Shown piece by piece: positions 28,891 through 38,466 of a stretch of DNA of 64,000 nt (positions within the stretch are counted from its first letter, which is position 1; each line of letters starts with the position of its first letter). The notes under the pieces are model-generated. The model was not told the origin of the DNA, ran no database searches, and worked only from the letters and a program-made list of their open reading frames with translations. This stretch comes from Sporomusaceae bacterium FL31 (GTDB lineage Bacteria; Bacillota; Negativicutes; DSM-1736; Dendrosporobacteraceae), in NCBI GenBank assembly GCA_003990955.1, contig BIFV01000010.1, positions 287,771 through 351,770 on the forward strand, given 5' to 3'. A program made the position numbers and the translations under genes.

Positions 28891-28926
28891 TAAAAAAACA
28901 AGCCGTTTATGCGGCTTGTTTTTTTA
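28891..28926. terminator. Bidirectional terminator
   Basis: ACAAGCCG (28898-28905) / CGGCTTGT (28912-28919), loop TTTATG, flanked by A-run and T7. It serves the Ca-type ATPase gene on the minus strand. Confidence 0.85.
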
Positions 28927-28928
28927 TG

Positions 28929-31637
28929 TTACTTTTGTTTAAATGAAATTATTTTCATTAGCTCTGCTAGTAAGAAGGCCACTGGTGATAATAGGGCAAT
29001 GACTAGCCAATCGTTGAGTACTAATGTTTGGGTTTTGAAGATAGCCTGGAATGGTCCAACGGCGATCAGCATGAGGACGAATGATAGGGCTACTGCCATA
29101 TTCATATACTTATTGCAGAATAATCCGGTTTTAAATACTGAGTAGTTTGTGGAGCGTGCAGAATAGGCGCAGAGGAGTTGGCTATTGATCAGGGTAATAA
29201 ACGCAAAGGTACGGGCTGTCGTTAGATTTTCTCCATAGGCAAAGTATCCGTAGCCGAAGGCAGCTAGTACAGATGCGGTGATGGCCAAACTTTGCAGGAT
29301 AATCATGGTTAAGGCCGGTCTGTTAATAATCGGCTCACTGGGATTACGGGGCGGGGTTTTCATGATATCATCTTCTTTTCGCTCCATGCCAAGTGCGAGA
29401 GCCGGGAAGGCATCGGTGACTAGATTAACCCAGAGCAGCTGGATGGGGAGCAGTGGAATTGGCCAACCCAACAGCATCGCAATAAAAATTACTAATACCT
29501 CTGATAAATTGCAAGACAATAAGAAGGCAATAAATTTGCGGATATTAGCGAATATAGTACGGCCTTCCTCAACAGCGGCAACAATTGTGGCAAAATTATC
29601 GTCAGTGACAACCATATCAGCTGTTTCCTTGGTAACGTCAGTGCCTGTGATACCCATAGCGACACCAATATCAGCTTTCTTTAAGGCAGGTGCATCATTA
29701 ATTCCATCACCAGTCATGGCAACAATATGATTGTTGGCCTTTAAGGCTTCCACAATGGCTACTTTATTCTCTGGCGATACTCGAGCGAAGACGCTAATGG
29801 TTTGGACAGCCTGGCTCAGTTCGCTTTGCGTCAGATTATCGATTTGTTTGCCTGTCATGGATTGTTCTTTGCTGCTAATAATCCCAAGGTCTAAAGCAAT
29901 AGCCTGTGCCGTGTCTTGATGATCCCCGGTAATCATGATGGGGCGGATTCCGGCTGTGGTACAAATTCTTACTGCTTCACGGGCTTCGCTGCGGGGCGGA
30001 TCAATCATGCCAACCAGACCGATTAATATTAGGTCATCTTCAACTTGATCAGGACTGGTTTCGTTCGGTATCTCTGGAAAGCGGCGGCAGGCTACTGCCA
30101 AAACCCGCAAGGCTTGAGCAGCCAAGTCATGATTGATTTTTTGGAACTTTGCAATTTCATCAGCATCGAGAGGCTGAATCTGATCGGCAGTCATGATTCC
30201 TGTACAACGGCTGATTAATATATCTGGTGCGCCTTTCGTGAAGGCTAAGTAGGATTGATCTGCCTGATGAATGGTTGTCATCATTTTACGGCCTGAGTCA
30301 AAGGGTAATTCCTTTATGCGTGGAAATTCGCTGGTAACCATATCTAGGGTAAGGCCAGCTTTAGCCGCTGCGGTTAATAAAGCGCCTTCTGTTGGATCAC
30401 CGACAATTCCCCAGTTTTTTGTATTCGGGTTCAGCATAAGCTTGGCGTCATTGCACAGGATTATTCCTTGCAGCAGCATCCTTAAGTCCTGGTCGGAGAT
30501 AATTTCAGCCCGGATATTGTTAAGACGAATTTCGCCTTGAGGGTCATAGCCTTCACCACTTAACTCATACATTTTACCATTCACGTAAGCTTTGGTTACT
30601 GTCATTTGATTCTGCGTCAGAGTGCCGGTTTTGTCGGAGCAGATTACCGTTATACTTCCTAAGGTCTCTACGGCATGAAGCTTTCGGATAATGCTGTTTT
30701 TGCGGGCCATCCGCTGCATTCCAAGGGCCAGTACAATGGTAACAACTGCTGGAAGGCCTTCGGGGATTGCTGCTACTGCAAGGCTGATTGCTGTCATTAG
30801 CATGAGCTGCAGTTCTTGAGCTGTTAAGTTACCAGCGCGTAGAGCATTGTAAATGCCAAGGAAGAAAACTAACGTACAGACAGCCAGGCAGGCAAAGCCT
30901 AATGTTTTGCTGAAATCGGCTAATTTTCTCTGCAGCGGGGTTACTTCCTTTTCACCAGTTTGCAGCATGTTGGCAATTTTGCCGATTTCGGTTTGCATGC
31001 CGGTCTCAACCACAATACCTTTAGCACGGCCATAGGTGACCAAAGTGCTCATAAAGGCCATATTGTATCTATCCGCTAACGGTACATCGCCTTCAATCGG
31101 TGAGGCTGTTTTTTCCACAGGTACTGATTCACCGGTTAGTGAAGCTTCTTCGACTTTTAAACTAAAGGTCTCGAGAATTCTAAGATCGGCAGGAATTCGG
31201 TCACCTGCTTCAACAAGTACGACATCACCAGGCACCAGTTCCCGGGCGGGAATACTGATCAAGGTTCCATTGCGAAGCACTTTACTGTTTGGGGCACTCA
31301 TTTGCTTTAAGGCAGCCAGTGCTTTTTCTGCTTTTGTTTCTTGCACGATCCCCAGTACGGCATTCAGGAGTACAATGATTAAGATCGCAATTGAATCAAC
31401 GGCTTCTCCCAGAAATGCCGATATGATACTGGCAGCAATTAGGATTAGTACCAGGAAATCTTTAAATTGCCCTATAAATTTACTAAAGAGGCTTTCGCGC
31501 TCTTTTTCTTTTAATTCATTGTAGCCATGTATTTGAAGGAGCTCAGTGGCCTTCTCAGTTGAGAGGCCGGCAGACAGATTGGATTGAAGTTCCTGGAGTG
31601 TCTGTTCTTGAGGTTTATTGAACCAGCTGGTTTTCAA
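28929..31637 (-). CDS. P2-type Ca2+-transporting ATPase (SERCA/YloB-like)
   Basis: 902 residues. TGES actuator motif (LTGESVPVEK), transmembrane 4 motif PEGLPAVVT, phosphorylation site SDKTGTLTQN, hinge GDGINDAPALKKADIG, and six C-terminal helices. Calcium-site residues of SERCA are conserved: Asn and Glu in CNLSEVLVIF of helix 5 and Asn/Asp in NLVTDAFPALAL of helix 6. It should export Ca2+ (or Mn2+) from the cytoplasm. The start is TTG, 8 bases after GGAGG. No riboswitch of the yybP-ykoY class is visible upstream, unlike many such ATPases. Confidence 0.92.
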   Translation of the reverse strand: MKTSWFNKPQEQTLQELQSNLSAGLSTEKATELLQIHGYNELKEKERESLFSKFIGQFKDFLVLILIAASIISAFLGEAVDSIAILIIVLLNAVLGIVQETKAEKALAALKQMSAPNSKVLRNGTLISIPARELVPGDVVLVEAGDRIPADLRILETFSLKVEEASLTGESVPVEKTASPIEGDVPLADRYNMAFMSTLVTYGRAKGIVVETGMQTEIGKIANMLQTGEKEVTPLQRKLADFSKTLGFACLAVCTLVFFLGIYNALRAGNLTAQELQLMLMTAISLAVAAIPEGLPAVVTIVLALGMQRMARKNSIIRKLHAVETLGSITVICSDKTGTLTQNQMTVTKAYVNGKMYELSGEGYDPQGEIRLNNIRAEIISDQDLRMLLQGIILCNDAKLMLNPNTKNWGIVGDPTEGALLTAAAKAGLTLDMVTSEFPRIKELPFDSGRKMMTTIHQADQSYLAFTKGAPDILISRCTGIMTADQIQPLDADEIAKFQKINHDLAAQALRVLAVACRRFPEIPNETSPDQVEDDLILIGLVGMIDPPRSEAREAVRICTTAGIRPIMITGDHQDTAQAIALDLGIISSKEQSMTGKQIDNLTQSELSQAVQTISVFARVSPENKVAIVEALKANNHIVAMTGDGINDAPALKKADIGVAMGITGTDVTKETADMVVTDDNFATIVAAVEEGRTIFANIRKFIAFLLSCNLSEVLVIFIAMLLGWPIPLLPIQLLWVNLVTDAFPALALGMERKEDDIMKTPPRNPSEPIINRPALTMIILQSLAITASVLAAFGYGYFAYGENLTTARTFAFITLINSQLLCAYSARSTNYSVFKTGLFCNKYMNMAVALSFVLMLIAVGPFQAIFKTQTLVLNDWLVIALLSPVAFLLAELMKIISFKQK

Positions 31638-31754
31638 ACGATCATCCTCCCACTCTTATTATGCTGAATACTTCTTATAGGATAATTATTCTATATATGG
31701 GTTTACACACCCTGCAAACTAGACAAATCCAGAAAATTTTTCGATAATAATGGT

Positions 31755-31797
31755 AAAAAGGATCGCAGCTTCTCATCCTGGTTAAGCAAACGATCCT
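31755..31797 (-). terminator. Terminator of the small L,D-transpeptidase gene
   Basis: AGGATCG (31759-31765) / CGATCCT (31791-31797) with an inner GCTT/AAGC pair; on the minus strand it is followed by TTTT. Located 25 bases after the transpeptidase stop. Confidence 0.68.
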
Positions 31798-31821
31798 AAA
31801 AGTCTTTATGTCGTTATTTAC

Positions 31822-32157
31822 TTATGAAATAATAGTCACTGGTGTACCGATGGGGACGAGGCCAGCCAACTCTAATACATCACGATTTTGCATACGAATG
31901 CAGCCTTTCGATACAAAGCCGCCAATTGATGATGGATTATTCGTACCATGTATGCCTACATGGGGTATACTCAGTCCCAGCCACATGGCGCCAAAAGGTC
32001 CACCAGGATTTTGGCGTTTAGTCGCTATTGTAAAACGACCGGTGGGCGTAGGCGAGTATTGTTTGCCAACACCAACCGGGTATGATTTAATAGGTTTACC
32101 GTTATTAAATAACGTTAAGCGTCTCATACTGATGGATATCGTGATTGAATATGCCAT
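31822..32157 (-). CDS. Small L,D-transpeptidase (YkuD) domain protein
   Basis: 111 residues, made almost only of the YkuD catalytic domain: YPVGVGKQYSPTPTGRF, the histidine in HVGIHGTNNP, and the catalytic cysteine in SKGCIRMQN. There is no signal peptide or LysM domain. The family crosslinks peptidoglycan at diaminopimelate or attaches proteins to it. Because it lacks an export signal, it either acts in the forespore or mother-cell compartment or is exported by an unusual route; this is inference. GAGGTGAT precedes the ATG. It is divergent from corA. Confidence 0.85.
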   Translation of the reverse strand: MAYSITISISMRRLTLFNNGKPIKSYPVGVGKQYSPTPTGRFTIATKRQNPGGPFGAMWLGLSIPHVGIHGTNNPSSIGGFVSKGCIRMQNRDVLELAGLVPIGTPVTIIS

Positions 32158-32235
32158 AACATCACCTCACTTTACAATATTCAGGAATAAGAAAAATGCT
32201 ACTAGCTGGTGGCTGATTAAACACTGGAGGTATTT

Positions 32236-33297
32236 ATGAGAAACTTCAGGGGAATTGCCCGAAAACAAGGAATGTCACCTGGCACGCTGGTCTATGTCGG
32301 AGAAACACGTGACGAGAAAGCCACACTCAGTTTAGTTGAATATGATAAAGATACAATTCTTGAAAGTCATTTTTCCAGAGTTACTGAGCTTTTGCGGCAT
32401 GGGTTGAATCATCAAATCAGTTGGATTAATATCAATGGAGTTCATGATGTTGCTGTTGTCGGGCAAATTGGTGAATTTTTTGGTATTCACCCGCTGGTAT
32501 TAGAAGATATTGTTAATACCCATCAGCGTCCCAAGTTTGAAGATCATGACCACTACTCCTACCTAGTGCTTAAAATGCTGCTCCCGGCGAGTGACGGGTA
32601 TAGTACCGAAATCCAACAGGTGAGTCTAATCGTAGGGGTAAACTATGTAATTTCCTTTCAAGAGCTGCCTAGTAAAATATTTGATGCTGTCAAAGCTCGC
32701 CTGTTTAGTCCACTCGGCCGTATGCGTACTTTGGGAGCAGACTATTTAGCTTACGCGCTCATTGACGCGATTATTGATAATTACTACGAGGTTTTGGAGT
32801 TTTTTGGAGAACAAATTGAAGAGTTGGAAGATCGGGTGGTTTTAAAGCCAGACCCGTTGGTAATCAAAGAAATACATACATTAAAGAATGAGTTACTGTT
32901 TATGCGTAAATCGGTATGGCCGCTCAGGGAGGTTATTAATGCTATTCAGCGAGGCGACTCGCCGATGTTTGCTGCTGAAACCCGGATATATATTCGGGAT
33001 ATTTATGATCATACCATTCAGGTCATTGATACCATTGAAATGTACCGTGACATGGTATCTGGTATGCTGGATATTTATCTGTCGAGCATTAGCAATCGTT
33101 TGAATGAAGTCATGAAAGTATTGACCATTATATCGACAATTTTTATTCCGCTTAATTTTATTGCCGGAGTCTATGGCATGAATTTTAAGTATATGCCTGA
33201 GCTGGAGTTTGTTTGGGGTTATCCGGCGATTTTAGTCTTGATGGCAGCAGTTGCCGGTTCTTTACTTTATTTTTTCCGTAAACGCTCCTGGTTGTAA
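32236..33297 (+). CDS. corA: CorA-family Mg2+/divalent-cation channel
   Basis: 353 residues with a large cytoplasmic alpha/beta funnel and two C-terminal helices; the selectivity motif GMN occurs in GVYGMNFKYMPELEF, at the end of the first helix. Mid-protein VVGQIGEFFGIHPLVLEDIV and HQRPKFEDHDHYSYLVLKML are also typical. CorA imports Mg2+ and, in some members, Co2+ or Ni2+. GGAGG lies shortly before the ATG. It is a single gene with a terminator. Confidence 0.93.
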   Translation: MRNFRGIARKQGMSPGTLVYVGETRDEKATLSLVEYDKDTILESHFSRVTELLRHGLNHQISWININGVHDVAVVGQIGEFFGIHPLVLEDIVNTHQRPKFEDHDHYSYLVLKMLLPASDGYSTEIQQVSLIVGVNYVISFQELPSKIFDAVKARLFSPLGRMRTLGADYLAYALIDAIIDNYYEVLEFFGEQIEELEDRVVLKPDPLVIKEIHTLKNELLFMRKSVWPLREVINAIQRGDSPMFAAETRIYIRDIYDHTIQVIDTIEMYRDMVSGMLDIYLSSISNRLNEVMKVLTIISTIFIPLNFIAGVYGMNFKYMPELEFVWGYPAILVLMAAVAGSLLYFFRKRSWL

Positions 33298-33310
33298 TCG
33301 GTTATAACAG

Positions 33311-33341
33311 GGTCAAGTCCGGTTCGTGGACTTGACCTTTA
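33311..33341 (+). terminator. Terminator of corA
   Basis: GGTCAAGTCC (33311-33320) / GGACTTGACC (33328-33337), perfect 10-base stem, 7-base loop, then TTTATTTAG. Confidence 0.83.
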
Positions 33342-33497
33342 TTTAGTTATGGAATTTATTTAAAGTTCGTCTTATTTTTGTGTTGTCGACGCAGGGTAAA
33401 TGTTGGCTTATGTAGAATTTTAGCAATATCTGAATAGCGCGGAAATTTGCAGACCCCAAATTGCTGATAAGTTATAAACCAAGGCGGGTGTGTCAAC

Positions 33498-36032
33498 ATG
33501 AAAACAAAATATGGGTGTCGGTTGTTACTGTTCATATTATTAGTCAATCTAACTGTTGGCTTATCACTAGCGACCGCTCAGAATGAAGGGCGTACCGAGG
33601 TGTTAGTGCTGCATTCGTACAGTCCTGACTATGAATGGACTCAGACCGAGCAGCAAGGCCTTGATAGCATTCTAAAGCCCCTGGAAAATCAAATTAAAGT
33701 GCGCATTGAGTATATGGATTCAAATCATAGCCCAGGCTTATTGCAAGGCTCGCTGCTAAAGCAGCTATACAAAGAAAAATTCGCACATAGCGCTTTTTCG
33801 GCGATTATTGTTACCGATAATGCTGCCCTGGAGTTTCTCCGAGTCAATCGGGATGAGTTATTCCCAGGGGTTCCAGTCATCTTTTGTGGTGTCAATGGTT
33901 ATGATGAGTCCATGATTCGGGGATTTAAAGATGTTACTGGAGTGGCTGAAGACAATGATTTTCTAGGATTGTTTGAGATTGCCCTGCAGCTGCATCCCAA
34001 AACCAAGCGAATTATGATCTATGGGATACCGGATGATCCGTCTCATATTGCCAATGTAGCGTTAATACGAAAGCTGCTGCCGGAATTTAAACGCCAAGTT
34101 GCTGTTGAGATCAGGGAATTTCCGGATATTGAGGATTGCATTACCGATATTCATACACTGCCGGAAGATAGTCTTGTGATCGCTGTGGGAAGCATGCGGA
34201 CTAAGGGCGGTGAAGGGGTTAACCTGCAGCGTGCCAATGAAATCATTTCTGCGGCTGTTTCGGTACCTGTCTATACAGGCTGGGACTTTGGGTTAAATCA
34301 CGGTGCAATCGGCGGATTGGTTGTGAGCGGCAAAGATCAGGGGCGGCTTGCTGCCGAAATGGCTTTGCGTATTTTAAATGGGGAAGCACCTGCCGACATC
34401 GAAATCTTGCAGCATGTAAGAAATGTCTACATGTTTGATTATAAGCAATTGTTACGGCATGACTTAATTGATCGTAAGCTTCCTGAAGGTGCTGTCATTT
34501 TTAATTCGCCTGATTTTTCTTATCGGGTTAGCCGTGAAGCTTACTGGACAGGTGCAGTTGCCTTGGTTGTTTTGGTTGCTACCATCATCATTCTTTCCGC
34601 TAATATTAGAAAACGGCAACGGGCTGAAGCCGCATTGATGGCATCTGAAGAAAAGTATTCAAAAGCCTTTCGCAATTGCGCCGATGTTGTCGGTATTGCC
34701 AAACTAAGTGACGGAAATTATATAGAAGTCAGTGATGCCTTCTTTGAAACATTCGGTTACGACCGCGGTGAGGTTATTGATAAACCATCGTCTGCCTATA
34801 TTCAGGATGATGGTGCTGATCGTTCTTTTCGGTTGTGGTTAAGTGCCACAGAACGGAATCAACTCTTTGAAAAATTAGGCCAAGACGGCTTTTTAAAGAA
34901 CCATGAGACGCATTGGTGTACAAAGTCCGGCGAAATCAGAGTTGGTTTATATTCGGCCGAAGTGATGACCATCAACGGCGAAGATTGCATTGTCTATGTT
35001 TGGCACGATATTACTGAACGCAAGTGGGCTGAACAAGAACTTCGCAGGGTTAATGATGATCTGGAGCATAAAGTTGAACATAGAACCCAGGAGCTTTCAT
35101 CGCTGAATCAGGAATTGATTGCTATGAACGAAGAACTGCAAGCCATCAATGAAGAACTGCATCACGAGGTTGAGGTGCGGCGGCGGATTGAAGAGAAACT
35201 GGCTGATGCCAATGATGAGTTAAAACGTGCATTTGACGAATTGAAAGCCATGCAGGCTCATTTGGTACAGTCAGAGAAAATGGCAGCCTTGGGTAATTTG
35301 GTTGCGGGGGTAGCTCATGAAATTAATACCCCGTTAGGAGTTGGTGTGACGGCAGCGTCGCATCTCAAACAACTCACAGATCAATTTAAGGATTTTTGCC
35401 AAAACGGTGCTCCGCGCCGGCAGGATCTGATTGACTACTTGCATGACCTTGAAGAAGCCGTAACGATCACACTGAAGAATTTGGAACGAGCCGCCAAGCT
35501 GGTGTACAGCTTTAAGCAGGTGTCGGTAGATCAATCAAGTGAAGTGCGGCGTGAATTTAATATTAACAGCTATTTGGCTGAGATTCTACTCAGTATGCAG
35601 CCACAACTTAAAAGAACCAAGCATACGGTTAGTGTTGAATGTCATGATGAATTAAAGATTGATGGCTATCCTGGCGCATTTGCTCAGATTGTTACCAATC
35701 TGGTTATGAACTCTTTGACTCATGCCTTTGACCCTGGCGATGAGGGCAGAATTTCCATCAAGGTAGAACGTACGAACAATCATCTGCTTTTTATCTATTC
35801 CGATAATGGTAAGGGAATGCAACAGAATGTACTGGCTAAAATTTTTGACCCTTTCTTTACAACGAAACGTGGGATTGGCGGCACTGGCTTAGGCTTATAT
35901 GTAGTGTATAATATAGTCACTCAACAATTTAATGGTACGATAAAATGTGAAAGTCAACTCGGTCAGGGAACAACTTTTCATATTCACTTACCGATCGGGA
36001 AAGAGGGGACAATCGATGGAAAGCGTGGATGA
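33498..36032 (+). CDS. Sensor histidine kinase with ABC substrate-binding-type periplasmic domain
   Basis: 844 residues. Signal peptide/first helix (LLLFILLVNLTVGLSLATAQ), then a periplasmic domain of the ABC-type substrate-binding family (about 30-345, EVLVLHSYSPDYEWTQTEQQG at its start), a second helix (about 350-370, AYWTGAVALVVLVATIIIL), a PAS domain (about 385-505), a coiled coil (about 505-590), HisKA (VAGVAHEINTPLGVGV) and HATPase_c (NLVMNSLTHAF, GGTGLGLYVVY). It probably reads a periplasmic solute. It overlaps the response-regulator gene by 17 bases, forming a dedicated two-component pair. The ribosome site before the ATG is weak. Confidence 0.9.
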   Translation: MKTKYGCRLLLFILLVNLTVGLSLATAQNEGRTEVLVLHSYSPDYEWTQTEQQGLDSILKPLENQIKVRIEYMDSNHSPGLLQGSLLKQLYKEKFAHSAFSAIIVTDNAALEFLRVNRDELFPGVPVIFCGVNGYDESMIRGFKDVTGVAEDNDFLGLFEIALQLHPKTKRIMIYGIPDDPSHIANVALIRKLLPEFKRQVAVEIREFPDIEDCITDIHTLPEDSLVIAVGSMRTKGGEGVNLQRANEIISAAVSVPVYTGWDFGLNHGAIGGLVVSGKDQGRLAAEMALRILNGEAPADIEILQHVRNVYMFDYKQLLRHDLIDRKLPEGAVIFNSPDFSYRVSREAYWTGAVALVVLVATIIILSANIRKRQRAEAALMASEEKYSKAFRNCADVVGIAKLSDGNYIEVSDAFFETFGYDRGEVIDKPSSAYIQDDGADRSFRLWLSATERNQLFEKLGQDGFLKNHETHWCTKSGEIRVGLYSAEVMTINGEDCIVYVWHDITERKWAEQELRRVNDDLEHKVEHRTQELSSLNQELIAMNEELQAINEELHHEVEVRRRIEEKLADANDELKRAFDELKAMQAHLVQSEKMAALGNLVAGVAHEINTPLGVGVTAASHLKQLTDQFKDFCQNGAPRRQDLIDYLHDLEEAVTITLKNLERAAKLVYSFKQVSVDQSSEVRREFNINSYLAEILLSMQPQLKRTKHTVSVECHDELKIDGYPGAFAQIVTNLVMNSLTHAFDPGDEGRISIKVERTNNHLLFIYSDNGKGMQQNVLAKIFDPFFTTKRGIGGTGLGLYVVYNIVTQQFNGTIKCESQLGQGTTFHIHLPIGKEGTIDGKRG

Positions 36033-37584
36033 ATTCCTATTTGAGGACGACCGTAATAAATTTTGCCATGATCGCACCAGTGCAAAGCTAGCACAAGGAA
36101 ATGCTGCCTGGAAGGTTTTAATCGTGGATGATGAGGAAGATGTGCACGATGTAACCCGAATGACATTAAAACGCTTAATTTTTGATGGCCGCCGTGTGGA
36201 ATTTCACAGCGCTACCTCGGCTGCGCAAGCCAAAGAGATCCTGAAAATGATTCCCGATATTGCCGTTATGCTACTGGACGTGGTAATGGAAGAAGAATAC
36301 GCTGGCTTGTCGTTGGTTCATTATGTTCGCAGAGATTTGAAAAACTCAATGGTGCGGATTATTCTGCGAACTGGGCACCCCGGTCAAGCTCCTGAAGAAA
36401 GTGTAACTATTGAATACGATATTAATGATTATCGTGAAAAAACCGAACTGACCACTCAGCGGTTAATGACTGCTGTTGTAACCGCACTTCGGTCCTATCG
36501 TGACTTGCAGACCATTGATGAAAATCGTCGTGATTTAAAGCAGGTCATCACTTCATCGATCCAGATTTTCCGGATACAATCTACAAAAAGCTTTGCTGCA
36601 GAAATTTTGCGGCAGTTGACCTTACTGGCCTGTCTTCAACCTCATGGCAGCTGTCCACAATTGTCCGGATTTGTCGCTGAACGGAAAAACCACGAAGAGT
36701 TTGTTATTCTTGTTGGCACAGGCCGATATCAGCCGTTAACTGGTCAGTTATTGCAGGAGAATATTCCAGACAAACTAAGCCTGGACATTCAAGCCGCGTA
36801 TCAGGAAAACCGCTGTATTTACCAGGATGACCGGATCATTCTTTATTGCCAGAGCAATTTGGGGCCTGAGAATATTATTTGTATAGAAGGCTTTGGACCA
36901 ATCAGCGAATGGGCACAGGACTTGTTAGCGATGCTAAGGCTGAATGTTCTGGTTGCCTATGATAATATCTACTTGAATCAGGAAATTGAAGCTACTCAGC
37001 GCGAATGTATCTTAACATTAGGGGAAATTGCCGAGTCGCGTTCACCAGAGACTGGCAACCATGTAAAACGGGTAGGCGAAATAGCACGCATTTTGGCATT
37101 GCGCTACGGACTATCTGAGTATGAAGCCGAATTGATTAAGATTGCAGCTTCCATGCATGATCTTGGCAAGTTGGCTATTCAGGATGCTATTTTGAATAAG
37201 CCGGGAATTTTAACCCACGAAGAGTTTGATATTATGAAAAACCATGCTGAGCTGGGCTATGAGATGCTTAAATCTTCGAAGCGATCACTCTTTCAGACTG
37301 CTGCGCTTATTGCCCGCGAGCACCACGAAAACTATGACGGATCAGGGTATCCACACGGTCTTAAATCTGAAGGGATTAATATATACAGCCGGATTGTTGC
37401 TTTAGCCGATGTCTTTGATGCGTTGGGTACTAAAAGGGTTTATAAGAACTCTTGGACCAAGGATCAGATTATTGAGTATTTATGGGAACAAAAAGGAAAG
37501 AAATTTGATCCTCAGTTAGTAGAATTATTCTTTGAACATCAGGAAGAAATTTTTGCTGTTCGTGAGAATTTCCCTGACGAATAA
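36016..37584 (+). CDS. Response regulator with HD-GYP c-di-GMP phosphodiesterase
   Basis: 522 residues. Receiver domain (about 35-160) with DDEED at its start, phosphoacceptor Asp in MLLDVVME and conserved Lys in YREKTELT. A middle domain (about 190-330) matches the DUF3369 type. The HD-GYP domain (about 345-510) has MHDLGKLA, REHHENYDGSGYPHGL and DVFDALGTKRVY, the full catalytic set for hydrolysing cyclic-di-GMP. The ATG follows GAGGGG and lies within the kinase gene. Output is therefore likely a lowered c-di-GMP level in response to a periplasmic ligand. Confidence 0.9.
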   Translation: MESVDEFLFEDDRNKFCHDRTSAKLAQGNAAWKVLIVDDEEDVHDVTRMTLKRLIFDGRRVEFHSATSAAQAKEILKMIPDIAVMLLDVVMEEEYAGLSLVHYVRRDLKNSMVRIILRTGHPGQAPEESVTIEYDINDYREKTELTTQRLMTAVVTALRSYRDLQTIDENRRDLKQVITSSIQIFRIQSTKSFAAEILRQLTLLACLQPHGSCPQLSGFVAERKNHEEFVILVGTGRYQPLTGQLLQENIPDKLSLDIQAAYQENRCIYQDDRIILYCQSNLGPENIICIEGFGPISEWAQDLLAMLRLNVLVAYDNIYLNQEIEATQRECILTLGEIAESRSPETGNHVKRVGEIARILALRYGLSEYEAELIKIAASMHDLGKLAIQDAILNKPGILTHEEFDIMKNHAELGYEMLKSSKRSLFQTAALIAREHHENYDGSGYPHGLKSEGINIYSRIVALADVFDALGTKRVYKNSWTKDQIIEYLWEQKGKKFDPQLVELFFEHQEEIFAVRENFPDE

Positions 37585-37625
37585 AAAGAACAGGATTAGC
37601 TGGATTAGCTAATCCTGTTCTTTTT
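37583..37625. terminator. Bidirectional terminator, perfect 19-bp stem
   Basis: AAAAAGAACAGGATTAGCT (37583-37601) and its exact complement (37607-37625), loop GGATT. It overlaps the stop codons of both convergent genes and ends in T5 on both strands. Confidence 0.9.
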
Positions 37626-38466
37626 ATTTTGTGCGTAAGGAATCATAGGCTTTTGCTGCCAGCTTAGCCAAAAAATCGCTGGCATAATCCGGAGATTCCT
37701 GGGTTTTGGAAAAAGCACTGATTAGAATCTGGTCTTTCCCATCATCAACAACGCCAACATCATTCAGAACGCCATCAGGCAGCTGTCCCACCTTATGCAT
37801 GACTTTATTATCTGCCATATGACGGGGAATTTCTTCTTTATAAATGGTCTTAGCCAGTTCTTCTTTGAGAATTGCCGACATTTCCTTGCCTAAATACTGC
37901 TCGTTATAAATGGTCTCCATGATAATCGCCATTTCCTGAGGGGTAGTGACACTGTGATAACTATATTTGTTGTAAGCCTCATCACTGTGAATCCGAGTTT
38001 TTGTTAGGTTCAGATCTTGTAAGACTTGTGTGAGGGCAGTTGGTTTTCGCTGCTCAATTTCGTTTAGCAGCTCATAAAAAGCCGGGTTGTCACTAACGAC
38101 CATCATTTTCTTGATAAGCTGGTCGTATTCACGCTTTTTATCGACTGGAACTTCGGGATATATATACTTATAGACAGCTAAGGCGACAACGAGTTTGTGG
38201 GTTGAAGCTGTGGCAAAGATTTCGTCCGCATTGAAACTAATGATCTGGCCTGTTTTGAGATTTTTTGCATAAAGGCCCGCTTTACCAGAGAATTTTTTGG
38301 CGTAGTCAATGACTTCCTTTGAATCAGAAGCAGGCGGTAAAGCTGCCTGAGGTGAAGGAGCTTGTTGCTGTTCAGGGGCAGGAACAGGTTGCTTTTTTAC
38401 TGGGCCTTGCATGCATGCTGTTAAAGTGAACAGCATGATGAAACAGATGAATAGTGATCTTATCAG
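37624..38466 (-). CDS. Class-A beta-lactamase-fold serine hydrolase lipoprotein
   Basis: Serine hydrolase fold with motif 1 ASTHKLVVA (S-x-x-K), motif 2 VVSDNPAF (SDN) and motif 3 as KVG (VMHKVGQLP) instead of KTG. A lipobox LTAC occurs near the N-terminus, followed by a Pro/Gln linker (PVPAPEQQQAPSPQ). The canonical start candidate ATG (38436) gives a truncated signal peptide. GGAG at 38476-38479 lies 9 bases before an in-frame CTG at 38466, which would give the complete lipoprotein signal IRSLFICFIMLFTLTAC. I therefore propose CTG as start. It may be a penicillin-binding-like or regulatory hydrolase rather than a true beta-lactamase. Confidence 0.78.
   Translation of the reverse strand: MIRSLFICFIMLFTLTACMQGPVKKQPVPAPEQQQAPSPQAALPPASDSKEVIDYAKKFSGKAGLYAKNLKTGQIISFNADEIFATASTHKLVVALAVYKYIYPEVPVDKKREYDQLIKKMMVVSDNPAFYELLNEIEQRKPTALTQVLQDLNLTKTRIHSDEAYNKYSYHSVTTPQEMAIIMETIYNEQYLGKEMSAILKEELAKTIYKEEIPRHMADNKVMHKVGQLPDGVLNDVGVVDDGKDQILISAFSKTQESPDYASDFLAKLAAKAYDSLRTK

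Noticed and set aside
31036..31524. 162-codon plus-strand frame
   Set aside because: Antisense to the strongly conserved Ca-ATPase; Ser/Ala-rich composition typical of a shadow frame, no ribosome site.
31638..31821. yybP-ykoY riboswitch upstream of the Ca-ATPase
   Set aside because: The region upstream of the TTG start contains no GGGGAG/ACCTT landmarks.
31808..32239. 143-codon plus-strand frame
   Set aside because: Antisense to the L,D-transpeptidase gene, whose catalytic motifs are readable on the minus strand.
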